From: Caenorhabditis remanei
Taxonomy: Eukaryota; Nematoda; Chromadorea; Rhabditida; Rhabditidae
Reading direction: 5' to 3'
NCBI RefSeq assembly: GCF_010183535.1
Contig: NC_071328.1
Coordinates: 6,324,001-6,388,000 of the forward strand
Length of the DNA: 64,000 bases
Numbering within the stretch: position 1 is the stretch's first letter; each line of letters begins with the position of its first letter. The translations under genes and the position numbers were made by a program. This document shows, in pieces, positions 1-11,826 of the stretch. The notes beneath the pieces are model-generated. The model saw only the letters and a list, made by a program, of their open reading frames with translations. It was not told the origin of the DNA and did not search any database.

Positions 1-2809
1 TCTGTTTCCGGACCACACTGGAAATCTTTTGATAATGTGTCCAATATACTTTTCCTAATTCTTTTCTGTGGTGGAGCGTCAAGAGTGTATAATGAAGAAC
101 CTTCTGAACTGAGTTGTTCAGTTGATTCGAGAGCTCTCTTCTCGTTCTGATTGCCCTTTTCAGATCTAATGTCATATCTCGAAAACTGTGAACTCGCGAA
201 GTCATTTGGGTCATCCATCACTTCTTCTTTTACTTCCATGTTCGCAAATGATATCGGCTTGGGGAAAGTGATCGTTACTCTTCGTGTAGAACTCATACCC
301 TTGTTCAGATTTTGATCCATTTGCTTTTTAATTGAACGGAATGTCTGACATCCTTTGCGAAGACATCTGAAAATATAACAGATCATGAAAAAATAGTTGA
401 AGAGTCAAGATTGACAAATTTGAATAAAAGTTGCACGAAATATGGTAAAAAGTTGAGTGATTTGTCTACGTTGTTTGAAAAAAACGATTTACGGAAACAA
501 TATTTATTAATGCGATTAATTGTAAAAATCTGAAGTTTTTTAAGCTCGTTTCACTCGTAAAAATGAACGAGACTGAATTATTCATCTGCTCTCTTACCTG
601 TAAGCGGGATATTCTTTCACAATTCCACGATACTTTGTTTTTCTAATACATAGACGCATTATTCCATCACATAAATGACATAGTACAAGTTCTGGAACCT
701 TCGATTCACTCCCATTCCATACAATATTTATCTGATGTGATTGTTCGTTGTGCAGTACTTGTTCAGAGGTCGAAGCTCCTTCTACATCAGGCGGTAATCT
801 CACGGGTCCTGATAGACTATCTCTTACTTTTATCTGAAATTATTTTACCATTTTTAAAACAAAAACTATCTAAAAACAGCGAATTTTCAATTTTTACCTC
901 GTTTATTATTCTGTTGCGTTCATTTTGTGCGATATATCCATCCTCGTGAATTTTAGTCGGAGTTTCAAAAAGATTCGACAGGGAAAGCGACGAAGACCGT
1001 GGGATCTCGCCCAATAAATCAGATGAAAACTCCATTTTTTCGAATGTCGACATCGATGGCGACTCGAGAAATTGCTTGAAACTTTCAGAATCCATGTATT
1101 TATAGACATCTTGTCCATTGAAATCATTCTTCGCCTGGTCTTGACGCGAAAACTCCATACGTTTCGCTGCTGTCCAATCCAACGTGTCGTGACCTTCTTT
1201 TTCAGTTAGAGCAGAATTAGATAGAAGGTTTGAAGAATCCGGAACATTCCGAACTATCCCATCTTTCTTTGTAAACGACTGAAGGCGATTCTGGTAGTAG
1301 GAATCGATTCTTTTCTGAGTTAATTTCGAGAATCCACTAGTAGTTTTGTTCGGAAGATTATTTATCGGCTTTCCGGCCCCAAGAAAAATTTCAGGAGATG
1401 GCGATGGTCGACGATTATGTAATACACCTGAACCGAATAATTTCCAATATTCAGTTGGTGTCTTTTCTCTCTCTGATGGTCTTGACAGAGAAGTTTGTTG
1501 AATTGTTTTGAGAGTGGGCAAGGAACTTGGAATACCTGGTACTGGGAACACAAAGCGCGGAATAATCTGAAATAAAGTCAAAAATAATTCTCAAAAAACA
1601 AATTTTCGAACAAAAAGTTGTCGCATTTCCTCGAAAACCTGATTATCGGGGTTAACTCACCACTCTTGGAGGTTTCACTACAATCGGTTGACCGTTGTCG
1701 TGTCTCTCGTAGTCATCCAATGGTTCCTCTTTCACTTCAATTGTTTCTTCTTTTACATCAATTGGCTCTTCTTTCGCTTGTTTATCTAATATTTCTGTGT
1801 TGGCCAGTTGGTCGGCATCAGAACTACCAGTTTTCTCTGACCTCGCATTCCGAATTTTCAGATAGTTACCAAGTTGAGGAGGAGGAGCCAAGATGACTCG
1901 GCGGACTTCCGGCTGACTTTTGATAATTCGTCTCACTCGAACTAATTTTCCATCCAAACGACGCATTAAAATGACTTGCCCCAGCTGTTTACCGCTCAAC
2001 AGGTTTTGAGCAGGACGATTTATTCCTGTCGGAGCTGGAAAATGGAAAACATGAAGGTACTTTAAAAGAGAGTTTATGAAACTTCTTGACATACCGAATC
2101 TATTTTGTGTTGTTAAGACTCTGTTATCTCCAGTAGCGATATTTCCATTCTTTAAAATTGGCTTTGTCGAGCAGTTTACACCAGAATTACCAGATGTCGA
2201 TGGTCCCTTTCGCGAACAACAAACATATCTTACTGGTTGTTGATTCGGTGATTGATACAATATCGGAGTACGTTTATAGTGACTAGATGGAGGATATCGT
2301 GATTGAGTCTTTTGAACAAAAGACGGTTGTGAAGTCATGCTTGACGCAAATCCGGGCAAATATGAACAACCTGGAGCCGGTTCGAACCGGGTTTTTAGGT
2401 ATGTTTTCTTTTCGGCGACCTCTACATTCTGCAATGGAACTCCGAACTGTTGTTTTTCCATTATTTTCGTATTCTTCTCTCGAATTTGTGCTGCGTTCGA
2501 TGCTGCAGTTTGATTCAAACGTAGCTCTTCTTCCTCTGCTTTATTTCTTGAAACTAACTGTTGTTTGGAGTTTGACGCTGAAAATTCGAAACAATTCGAT
2601 ACATTTGTTTGGCTGGAATTTTGATGAAAATGGTTTTTGAAAAATAATAAATCTTAGAACTAATCACCGTAGAGAAGTAGCAGTGCTAACTGTAAGAAGA
2701 ACTTTCCTTGTTTCGGTAAAGGCGTTGTTTGAAACTCACGAAAACATTCGTCGAATTCACGTAGATTCTCTTCGACAACACCCAATTTCGTTGTCCCGTT
2801 TGTACTCAT
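1..2809 (-). CDS. Putative nuclear zinc-ribbon protein (3' end beyond the window)
   Basis: Seven exons were read on the minus strand: 2809-2740, 2689-2668, 2612-2095, 2034-1661, 1566-898, 833-598 and 366-1. All have GT/AG borders and consistent phase, giving about 751 residues before the window edge. The start is the ATG of MSTNGTTKLG at 2809. Around residues 288-310 there are three overlapping V-K-E-E type sites (psi-K-x-E, the SUMO acceptor consensus), and another lies in the last exon. Residues about 600-635 hold C-x2-C (CHLC) followed across an intron by C-x4-C (CLRKGC), which resembles a small zinc ribbon. The rest is rich in Ser, Pro, Gln and basic residues and looks disordered, with no signal peptide or membrane segment. 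I do not recognise the family. A chromatin or transcription role is inference from the zinc ribbon and SUMO-type sites. Confidence 0.7.
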
Positions 2810-3780
2810 TCTTTCAGCGGACCGATTTTCGACAATGGCCAGCTGAAAACATATTTGCGTTTGTTTTTTGCCTCTAAAAATGGGCGGCGCGAAATCTATT
2901 GTACAAAAAAACTAGCTTTTTCAAATTTTGACTGAAAAAATTTTCAGAAAATTTCAAGAAAAATAAGGGCGCCACCTAGGCCACGAATTAAATTTTCTAG
3001 GTCACAAGTCGTGTATTCCACGAGGACCAATAAATTTGCTGAAATTTTCAGAAACTAAAATTGTTCTTCTACAAAAGAATCAAAGGAGTTATGCCTTCTT
3101 CGTTTCTTCGGAAAAAGTATTCGAAAACCACTTCAAAACTCTTTAAAATTAAAAACCCACCTGAAGTTTGCAAATTGCCGTACAAAATCCTATCCTAAAA
3201 TGGGCGGAGCGTCTTTGCACTTGCTTGTGCAAAGACGCTTGTGATAAAAACTAGGTTACGACAAAAGAAAGAGAAGCTCATCTCCAAAATTTCGCTTCCG
3301 TGAATCTCCATTTTATTATCTGGAAAAAAGATTTTTATGATGTTTTTTTTCGGAAATTTTGCTCCCAATTGTCATGAACGCAGTTATAAACTACCCATAA
3401 AATATTTCTGGATTTTATGATACTGGGATGCAAATAAAGAACGAAAAAAGGAAAAAGGGAAAAAGGCGTTTTTTACGACTGAATAAATATTTTTTTTTAA
3501 GGGACCAACGGATGAGTTTGCGAAAATAGGATACCTTTCTGCATTATCCGGAACAGATTCGATGGGAAGAGATGAAGAAACGCCGGGAGAAAATAGTGTA
3601 TTTCAAAAATTCTCTATTAGGCTGAAGTTATGAAAACTGTGCCTACTCTAATACGCAATTTTGACAATATTTGACTGCAGTGAACTGAAATGAAAAAAAA
3701 ATCAAAAAATCAGAACGTCACCCATTGTTGGACTACAAACCACGCCCACTTTTATGTTCCTGAATTTGACAAGAAGTCGT
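2810..3780. other. Intergenic, divergent promoter region with a short hairpin
   Basis: No coding exon is supported here. The region separates the minus-strand zinc-ribbon gene from the plus-strand mucin pair, so it should hold both promoters. It contains AT-rich runs and a perfect 13-bp hairpin at 3208-3239. Confidence 0.6.
3208..3239. repeat. Perfect 13-bp inverted repeat
   Basis: AGCGTCTTTGCAC and its exact reverse complement flank a 6-nt loop (TTGCTT). It could be a transposon remnant or an RNA hairpin. Nothing around it decides between them. Confidence 0.7.
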
Positions 3781-3788
3781 TATAAAAG
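3781..3788 (+). promoter_or_regulatory. TATA box of the first mucin-like gene
   Basis: TATAAAAG lies 46 nt upstream of the ATG at 3827. The paralogous gene downstream has TATAAAAG at nearly the same distance (47 nt) from its matching ATG, which supports both sites and both start codons. Confidence 0.65.
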
Positions 3789-3826
3789 CGGCGGAACACT
3801 ATCATTTTTTCATTCTCCGCGTGAAA

Positions 3827-4563
3827 ATGCGTCTAGTTCTATTTATCTTTCTCATCTTTTTCGTGTCGAATGGTATTGGACAAACATTGCCCACCACGGC
3901 CCATCAGAGCCCGGTAACTTCAACAGCGATCCCCGTTTCAGAAAGTGTTCTATTTGGTTACTCTTTGAGCTCGATCACACTCTCGAATCCGACTAATGTA
4001 TATTCAACTACTTATATGTCTCCCTTTACCACCCCGCCTCCGACAACTTTCTCAACTCGTACCAGAACTGTTCCAACTACCAACAAGGTAACCACAACTC
4101 GTCGGAGAACTACTACAACTCTTCGGAAATCTACCAGACACCCAAGTTGTTCTCATCGAAGTTTCGGTTCCAACGACGGAAGCAGAGAAATTGTACAGCA
4201 ATTTTCGGATAGTGTGGCGAAAGCACTGAGATCTGGAAATAAGCGATACCATCTTTCAAAACTGTATTCTGACAAGTATTTTATGAAACAATGTTGGAAA
4301 ACCTACACAAAAAGTAAATTTATAGTCTAGAAGTTTGAAACAAACTAAAGAGATTCCATTTTCCAGAAGATTTCGTGGATTATCGAGTGAGAAAGTCCCA
4401 GAGATTCGAGACACTTGGTGTTCGTTATCTAAGCTCGAATGTCATTGAATTCATCAGTTCATCTGGATGGGAAGTACGTTACGTCGAAAAGTTGAAGAAA
4501 GTGAATGGGAAATGGATTAATATTGGTGGTTTTGATTGTAATTGTCCTAGTCGTAGAGACTAG
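3827..4563 (+). CDS. Secreted Thr/Ser-rich protein with a conserved C-terminal domain (paralogue 1)
   Basis: Two exons, 3827-4313 and 4367-4563, encode 227 residues. The start MRLVLFIFLIFFVSNGIG is a clear signal peptide. Residues about 20-105 are Thr/Pro/Ser rich (mucin-like, likely O-glycosylated). From about residue 108 a compact domain of some 120 residues begins at a Cys and ends with C-N-C shortly before the stop. The gene just downstream has the same plan: signal peptide, Thr-rich stretch, C-terminal domain ending in C-N-C, and one phase-1 intron at the same place in the domain. They are therefore a tandem duplication. I cannot name the domain. An NTF2-like fold, common in secreted nematode proteins, is only a guess. 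Extracellular location is inferred from the signal peptide. Confidence 0.8.
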
Positions 4564-4731
4564 GTTTCTGTATTATATGAGCATTCTAATTCTACATTAC
4601 TTTGAATACTTGGAAAGTTTTTTCTACCCCGACAAACACATCTCTAAAAAAAGATCAAAAATCGAAACCTCCCCCGCTGTTTGAGAAGAGACCACGTCTG
4701 TCGATATACTGTAATTCGATTAAAGCTCCGT

Positions 4732-4739
4732 TATAAAAG
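4732..4739 (+). promoter_or_regulatory. TATA box of the second mucin-like gene
   Basis: TATAAAAG lies 47 nt before the ATG at 4779. An upstream in-frame ATG at 4749 is only 9 bp past the box, too close to be transcribed from it, so 4779 (or 4773) is the better start. Confidence 0.65.
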
Positions 4740-4778
4740 ACGGAGAAAATGGTCATTCTACATCCTCTTTGCATGAAG

Positions 4779-6480
4779 ATGCGTTCTCTTCTATTCCTTC
4801 TTCTCATTTTGTTTGTATCGGGTGGATTGGGACAAGAATTGTCCACCCCACGTCATCAGGATTCTGGAGAATCATTCGACAGTGTGACACCTGAATCGGA
4901 ATACTATAGTAGTGTGCTGTACAGTTATACGGATGATGAAAGTATGTCAAGTACCACTACTGAATTCACAACTACTGAAGCCCCTATCACGTCTACCGTA
5001 CCACCAACAATCACTACTGAATCCCCTATCACGTCTACAGTACCAACGACCATTACTACTGTACCTGTTTTCCCGACTATATGGATTACTCATGTTCCAA
5101 CTACTGTTCCAAGTACCGTTCCGACTGCCGTGACAATGTTGAATGCTACCTCGATGCCTGCAGCGACTACAGTACTCCCCAGTACACTACCAACGACCAT
5201 TACTACTGTACCCGTTTCCCCAACTACCAATGTTCCAACTACTCTTCCAACTACTCTTCCAAGTACTGTTCCGAGTGCTACCTCGATGCCTGCAGCGACT
5301 ACAGTACTCCCCACTACAGTACCTACGATCACGGCTTCTCTACCCACTTCAGCTACCACTATTCCTACTACTACTGCTACAGTACCCACAACCACGAATA
5401 CAGTAACCATCCCCGTGACTACGTCCCCAACTATCACTACAACTGTCCCAACAACGACAACTACAGTTCCAACGACTACGACTACTGTAACTATTCCTAC
5501 GACCGCATATCAAACAACAACTACTACGGTACCGACTACTACCACCACGACTCCAGCAACGACCATTACAGTACCCACTACTACGACTACTGTAACTATA
5601 CCTATGACTACTACTACGGTACCGACTACTACCACCACGATTCCAACAACGACAACTACAGTACCCACTACTACGACTACTGTAACTATACCTATGACTA
5701 CTACTACGGTACCGACTACTACCACCACGATTCCAACAACGACAACTACAGTACCCACTACTACGACTACTGTAACTATACCTATGACTACTACTACGGT
5801 ACCGACTACTACCACCACGATTCCAACAACGACAACTACAGTACCCACTACTACGACTACTGTAACTATACCTACGACTACTACTACGGTACCGACTACT
5901 ACCACCACGATTCCAACAACGACAACTACAGTACCCACTACTACGACTACTGTGCCTCCCACCACTACGATTCCAACAACTACAACTACAGTACCCATTA
6001 TCACTACTACAGTAACCTTCCCGACTACCACCAGACGTCTAACCACGACCACTCTCCTCAATCCAAGCTATCTAACTTGTGGAACTGCCTATGACAAGCA
6101 CAATGACGGAAGCTACCAAGTAATTCGAGATTTCTATCAAAAAATCCAGCACGCTATTCGCTGCAACAAACTCTATCTTATTTCAAATCAGCACTACTCG
6201 GATCTTTACACCTTGAAAACGTGCTTTAGGACATGGTCGAAAGGTGAGTATCATTAACTTGAATGTTTTTCACTACTAGATTGTTCCTTTTTCAGCTACA
6301 TACTTCGAAAAACAAATGTGGTCTGGGAGATTCTCCCTAATCGGTTGGCGTCGCAACACCCCTTATCACATCAAATTTTCTCTCCTGGATAGGAATAACG
6401 CTTTGATCATCCAGAACTTGAAATGGGAACAAGGACGATGGGTTCTCACTTATGGATATCAATGTAACTGTTCGTACTGA
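4779..6480 (+). CDS. Secreted mucin-like protein with long Thr-rich tandem repeat (paralogue 2)
   Basis: Two exons, 4779-6243 and 6296-6480, encode 549 residues. A signal peptide (MRSLLFLLLILFVSGGLG) is followed by about 400 residues made almost only of Thr with Val, Pro and Ile (TTTTVP, TTTTIP blocks). It ends in a roughly 120-residue Cys-containing domain that finishes with C-N-C and matches paralogue 1 in plan and intron phase. The central part is built from an in-frame 90-bp minisatellite. Dense O-glycosylation and a gel-forming or cuticle/gut-lumen role are inferred from the composition. The repeat also leaves long open frames on the other frames of both strands, which are artefacts of the ACN-rich codons. 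Confidence 0.8.
5521..5958 (+). repeat. 90-bp coding minisatellite (about five copies)
   Basis: The phrase TTCCAACAACGACAACTACA begins at 5641, 5731, 5821 and 5911, exactly 90 bp apart. A diverged copy starts near 5551. Unit length is a multiple of three (30 residues), so copy number can change without breaking the frame. Confidence 0.9.
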
Positions 6481-6896
6481 TTCTATTTTTTCGAGAGTTG
6501 AGAATAAATGTTGTATTGCAGACTATCGAAAGAAAATTACAGTAATCGAAGAATTCGTTTATGATAATCATTACTATAGATCAATAACACGTAACAGTAT
6601 ATTTATAATTTCCTTAACAGTATGTAAACATAGAGACCCCCAAAAATTCCGAGAAAAAAAACTCCTGAGAAACGAACTCCTGGACAGCGGAGCCAAGCGC
6701 GCTGATTGGCTGCTAAAAGCCTAATTAGCAATGTTGCACAACTGATTAGCCAATCAGCGCGCTTGGCTCCGCCTTTTTCCCAGGGGTTTTTTCCTCGGAA
6801 TTTGTGGGGTCTCAAACCAAGTCGTATTTATAGAAAGGACGCCCTAACGAACAGAATGTTCTCGTAAGGTGTTAGATGTAGCGCATTTGTAAACGA
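6481..6896. other. Intergenic region between convergent genes
   Basis: It lies between the 3' ends of the mucin-like gene (plus) and the bestrophin gene (minus). It holds one inverted-repeat element and no supported coding sequence. Confidence 0.6.
6633..6813. mobile_element. MITE-like inverted-repeat element, about 180 bp
   Basis: The left end GAGACCCC(C)AAAAATTCCGAG pairs with the right end CTCGGAATTTGTGGGGTCTC. The inner arms GGCGGAGCCAAGCGCGCTGATTGG are also mirrored. It has no coding capacity, so it is probably a non-autonomous DNA transposon. Confidence 0.7.
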
Positions 6897-9005
6897 CTAC
6901 TTAGATTTTTCTCCAGATTGTGTGCTGTCCAGTCTCAATGATGGAGATTCTTCGTTTTTCGTCGCGCTCGTCTTTTTCTTTTTATCAGATTGTGGAACAG
7001 ATGACGTAAGATTTGGAGACATCATAGTAGATGCTGGCTTTTTCATAACTGATACAAGTTTACGGTTTGACGCATTTGGAGTTTGTCCTTGGGTAGGAGT
7101 AGGAACACGAACATCCGCTTTGCTGGCTCGGGTGCGAATTCTCTGAAAAACAGGAAGACTTGATTTAAAAAAGAATAATCTACGCTGCTTTTCAAACATT
7201 ACGCTAAAGTATCGATCTTAAAATGAATCCAACTCACACTAGTCTTTTTCTGAAGTAAACTTGTCCCTGGTGTATCTTCTCCTGACTTCTGTGTCGGCTC
7301 CTCAACTAACCAACTTTTTTGAGTTGGTTCAGGCGACAGACTCTTTGGTGATTTTTCTTTTTTCTTATCCTTTTTCTCTTCTTTCTCTTCTTTTTTTTCT
7401 TCTTCTTCCGCCAGTTTCTTATCCAACAGTTTCTTCACAGCCTTCTCAAGATCTTCTTGTTTCAATAGATATCTTGCTTTCGCCTCAGCTCCATCCTCTT
7501 TATATGAATTCTCTGGATTCCGAATCTTATTATCTTTATCTGAGTTCTCCTCATCTGTTGATATCAACCCAATCTTCGCGCTCTGATTAATATTCGGAAA
7601 TTCATTAATCGGACGTTGAGTATGGAGGTTTGTCAATGATGGATTACGACTTGGAAGCACCGCTTGCATTAGATTGCCCAGTTGTGGATTATCAATCATC
7701 ACTTGGTTGACACGTGTCATTTGGACTGGAACTGCGGAACCATGCATTGGATTTGCATTCTCACGCACGTATTCTTGCTGGAAAAGAAAGAGAAATTCGA
7801 AAAACTCAAAACGGGAAAACTGAAACTCACTAAATCTTTCGGCAAACAAACTTTCATATCAACCAATTTTGGTGGTTTGTCATAGAAATCATTGATATAA
7901 CTCAACGAAACCATCATATTTCTCTCAATCAATGCATTCATCTCAAAGTCATCATCATCCATTCCAAACGGGTTCAACATGACGAATGCAGTTTTCAGCC
8001 ATCCGACGAATACAATGAATTCAATAACTGCGTAGACTGGAATATAAAAATCAATAATTCCTTCCCATGATTCATGATCCGACTGAATTGTTTGAGAAGC
8101 GAAGCAAGTGATTATAAAATAACAGATAGTGCAGATATGAACAGATTGCACATAGACCAGGGGTACTGTAATGCAATCATGTGACAGGATCTCATGTAGT
8201 TGTTGACGGTATGCAAGGACTGTTTGATTCAATTCAATATAATGAAATTCATCGAGGAGAAAACGTTTCTTTGCAGTCCGGAGATAATCAAGAATCCATT
8301 CGATTGGTACCCAAGGGCGCATTTCTTTCTGAAAATACCGTCGAGTTATCTGTCATCTCTTTTAAACTCACACTCGACCTGTTCAACTTGATCAACTCCT
8401 CTTCTGTCAACAGTGTGGGTGTCATAGTTTTGACAGATGGAAATCTCTTTTTAATCCTCACACTGACATCTCGAAACACCAAAACATACGATAACCAGAG
8501 ATATCTCATTATATTTTGTCTGAATAGTCGATCTTCTTCTTCATGTTTCGGACCACGGCATCTCAGAAATGCAGTTAATTGTAGAGCACATGTATCTGGC
8601 CAAGGGATTGTCATGAAGATGTTCCACCATCGGGTTGAGACATATGTTACGAAGAATCCGATTGCAAATGTCACTACGGTTCGACATTTTCCAGATATCT
8701 GTAAAAATTACTAATGTTTATTGATATTTTTGGTTTGAGATCTTCTAATTTTTTGAAGAATGAAGTCCGAAATAAACTAATGAACTTACTTGTCTACACC
8801 GATGAACGACATGCTCATAAGTTGCAGCCGAATCTGTTCCAACCATAAAGAATTCATAGGCAGTTCGAACATTGACGAAAATAAACAACCAAACGATCAG
8901 CTCCATATGAATTGTCTTCCAAACACTTCCATTCCACCGAAATAATATTTTGAAGAACGTCCAAGTGTTGGCTGTTGCCACTTCTCGCATGTACCCACAT
9001 GTCAT
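6897..9005 (-). CDS. Bestrophin-family anion channel
   Basis: Five exons (9005-8790, 8698-8372, 8328-7831, 7777-7238, 7142-6897) join in phase 0 throughout and encode 608 residues. The N-terminal 330 residues follow the bestrophin plan: a membrane-entering start (TFFKILFRWNGSVWK), the TRWWN motif in the pore-lining second segment, P-W-P-D, KRFPS, and the acidic calcium clasp NPFGMDDDDFE near residues 300-310, which in the family binds Ca2+ and controls gating. The last 250 residues are charged and disordered, with a Lys/Glu-rich stretch in the fourth exon and a basic Ser/Thr tail, as is usual for the variable bestrophin C-terminus. The likely role is a plasma-membrane Ca2+-activated chloride/bicarbonate channel. 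C. elegans has many bestrophins and I cannot assign the exact orthologue. Confidence 0.92.
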
Positions 9006-9508
9006 TTCGTGAGAGATTTGGAGGTGGTAGAAGAGACGATTGGACGGTGTTTATATTGAATTTTTATTCAAGATTCACGTAGATGGACGTGGATAACGCC
9101 ACGTCGAAGCAAGAGGTTGTTATGACCACGTGGAGGGGTCACGTGTTTTAATTTTTAGAATATCATTTTTTGAAATCCTGAATGAAATAGTTTATTAACT
9201 TGCAATATCAGCCGGTTGTGAGATACCGAAATGACCAAATTGACAAATATTTTTGGTCACTGAACCATATTTTTGGAGAAGAACAAAATAATGTTTTCTG
9301 ACTTCCTAAAATCTAGTCAATATTCTATTTTCCAAAAAGCCCCTGCTTCTCGTGATGATGAGTCAGCTGCATTGTTTTCAGAAGGGTGGAAACCGAAAGC
9401 GCGGGAGAAAAAGGGGCGGAGTCTAGCCGAAAGCTGATCAAATAGTCCCCGGAGCTCCTCTTTATTCGAGGTCGTGTCGTGTCATCAGTCATTTATTTTC
9501 TACAAAAA
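9006..9508. other. Divergent promoter region
   Basis: About 500 bp separate the bestrophin start (minus) from the Asn/Gln-rich gene (plus). It contains several CACGTGG/CCACGTG E-box-like words around 9070-9145. No coding sequence is supported. Confidence 0.5.
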
Positions 9509-10322
9509 ATGATGAAGCTTTCTCTTTTATTTCTACTAGTTATTTCCACGTGGAGTCAACCAATTATTCCCTCAACGTCTACTATCGGTCCACCCACTTT
9601 TCCAAATGACCCGAATCCTCCTAACCCAACTCCAAGTTTTTTCGGAAACAATGACAATGAGAATGCGGGAATTCAGAATCAAAACCAAGGTCTTCTGAAT
9701 CAGAATCCACCAAACCAAGGGATTCAAAATCAGGGGCTTCAGAATCAAGGCGGGTTTTTCGGTGGAAATGGAGAAGGAACGACTTCTGGAGCCTTCTTTG
9801 GTGGAAATAATGGAGGATTCCAGCCAAATTCTGATAATCAAGGATTGAATAATAATAATAATAATAATGCCAATGGAGGAGGTTTCTTCGGAGGAAACAA
9901 TCAACAACAACAGAATTTCCAAACGCAACGTGAGTTTTTTCTTTACTTTTATTTTCAAAAAAACTGAATTCAAGTTATTCTAGTCCCCTTTTTCAGCACC
10001 ATCCGGCTTCTTCGGCAATCAGAATGATCCGGCACTCAACAACAATCAAGGATTCCAGAATCAGAATCAAAATAACTTGAATCAAAACCAAAACCAAGGA
10101 TTCCAAAACCAGGGATTCCAAAATCAAAACCAACAAAATCAACAATTCCAAAACCAAAATCAAAATCAACAAACATTCCAACAACAGCAACAAAATCCAA
10201 ATCAACTGCAAGGACAGGGACAAACAATTCAATTCGGACAACAGGGAGTCAATCAAGGATTCCCAGTATCAAATGCATTCCCTACTAATCAATTACCTCC
10301 AATTTTCGGAAGGAAAAAGTAG
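9509..10322 (+). CDS. Secreted Asn/Gln/Gly-rich low-complexity protein
   Basis: Two exons, 9509-9929 and 9997-10322, encode 248 residues. The start MMKLSLLFLLVISTWSQP is a signal peptide (the second Met at 9512 could equally be used). The mature protein is made of N-Q repeats (NQNQGFQNQ), a (N)7 tract from an AAT run, and GFFGGN/FFGNQ blocks. Such Q/N-rich secreted proteins in nematodes are often grouped as prion-like (pqn/abu type), but I see no cysteine framework to place it in a named family. The composition suggests self-assembly or an extracellular matrix role; that is inference. Confidence 0.8.
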
Positions 10323-10599
10323 TCAGATATAATTATTATTTCTTGTGAATAAACAGTATGAATACCATATTGGAAATTTCATTTTTATCCATAATCAGAA
10401 TCATCAAAAGTTTTGGAATCGTGGAAAGTTCTGAAATTCTCGATTCTCTCCATTTTGATTTCCCCTCGCTGGCTGTCTCTGTCTCCTCAGATTCTGCGAA
10501 GCAACCCAGGCAATTCCGTTTTTGAACGAAGTTATGGGGCGATTCAGGAGAATTCGAATTCTGAAATTCGAATTATTTCAAATGAATGTCCGATATTTC
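10323..10599. other. Short gap between convergent 3' ends
   Basis: It contains the 3' untranslated part of the Asn/Gln-rich gene (AATAAA near 10348) and the terminator side of the BTB-like gene. I see no coding sequence. Confidence 0.5.
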
Positions 10600-11826
10600 T
10601 CACTTCTCTTTCGCTGAATTCAGAATTACTTTGTGGATTTGTGAGTTTTGTTGTACACGTGGAAGGGCTACTTGCTGATTCTGAGTCTGTGTCTCAAGAT
10701 AAGGATGTTCCTCAAAAAGTGGATTACTAGCGGCTGGATCTGGCGGCCATTCAGGCACCGCAGGTGGTTGATCAGCTTCTAATTCAAACTTTCGTTTCAA
10801 AAGCATCACGACTATTTTTCCATTTTTACAATAACGTAGCGTTTCCGTTTTCCAAAAATCAAAAACAATCTCATCAACCAGTTTTGGAATGGCATCTTTC
10901 ATTTCATATTTCACGGCAATTTTCAACGAATCGACTGCTTGTTTCATTGATATCGAGGTCTGTCCGATTAAATCCTTCTCCATTATTTTCAACAAATTCA
11001 CAAGTTTCAATTCAGTAGCTACGTGGCACATCTCATCAGCTTCATTCATCGAGATTCGAGTTGAATAACGACGACTTCCAGTAAGAAGTTGTTGAAAGAC
11101 TTGACTTGTTGATTCACTCATCTCGGTTACATCTACGACTTCTGGATATAACTTCTGTAATTTATAGATTTCTGAAAAGTCCCGCGTTCATTTTGTTTTT
11201 TTTTTCCTATTCTGAAAATGCTAAACATGTGTTTTTGACCACTTTCAAGAGATGACGTCATCGAAACAGTTCATGAATAATCCGTGTTTTTACTAGCTGA
11301 CGCTATACATTTTACCGGTTTTTCGGGGAAGAGAACTTATGGGAGAAACTGTTTCCGATTATTTAAAAACGGATAGGTTTGAAAAATTGACAGTAGTTTT
11401 TGAAACTGGAATGACAGATAGTCAAAAAATGTTGAAAACCTTGGACAGCTTGAAAATCTAGTCTTTTTGAAACTTTTTTGTTGAGAAACATATGTTAGGA
11501 TATACAAAAACACAGACAGATCAAACATTCTCTGCGAGTTTCAAAAACCTGAACATCTGCTAACGACCTTGATGACATCAGAATGTCCATTTCGCAACTT
11601 TCTGTCCTTCACAGACACCTGCTGCTAGCTGCCCTTTTCCATACTCTCTTCTCCGAATTCTTACCATTCCCAAAACAAAAAGACGGTCTTTCTCCACCCA
11701 AACACTCTTCTGTCTCCCATTTTCAGTCATCCAAAATGCCACGTATTTCTTCTTTTCCTCTTCCTTATCCCCATCTGTCTGTCCGAATGTCCATTTTCTT
11801 GTGGTGTCCTCGGTCATCATCTTCAT
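10600..11826 (-). CDS. BTB-like domain protein
   Basis: Two exons, 11826-11665 and 11154-10600, join in phase 0 and encode 238 residues. The order of hydrophobic blocks fits a diverged BTB/POZ fold: KYVAFWMTENGRQKSVWVEK, then VVDVTEMSESTSQVFQQLL, then HVATELKLVNLLKIMEKDL and a following helix SLKIAVKYEMKDAIPKLVDE. In nematode BTB proteins these correspond to the first strands, the F..LL helix and the closing helices. The C-terminal 60 residues are Pro/Gln rich and unassigned. The first exon is less certain: the N-terminus could continue upstream, where a purine-rich open stretch ends with a possible donor near 12041. Cullin-3 adaptor function is a family inference only. Confidence 0.55.

Noticed and set aside
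5081..6094. Long open frames in other frames over the mucin repeat (both strands)
   Set aside because: They result from ACN/CNA-rich repeat codons lacking stops. The signal peptide, intron and conserved C-terminal domain exist only in the Thr-rich frame.
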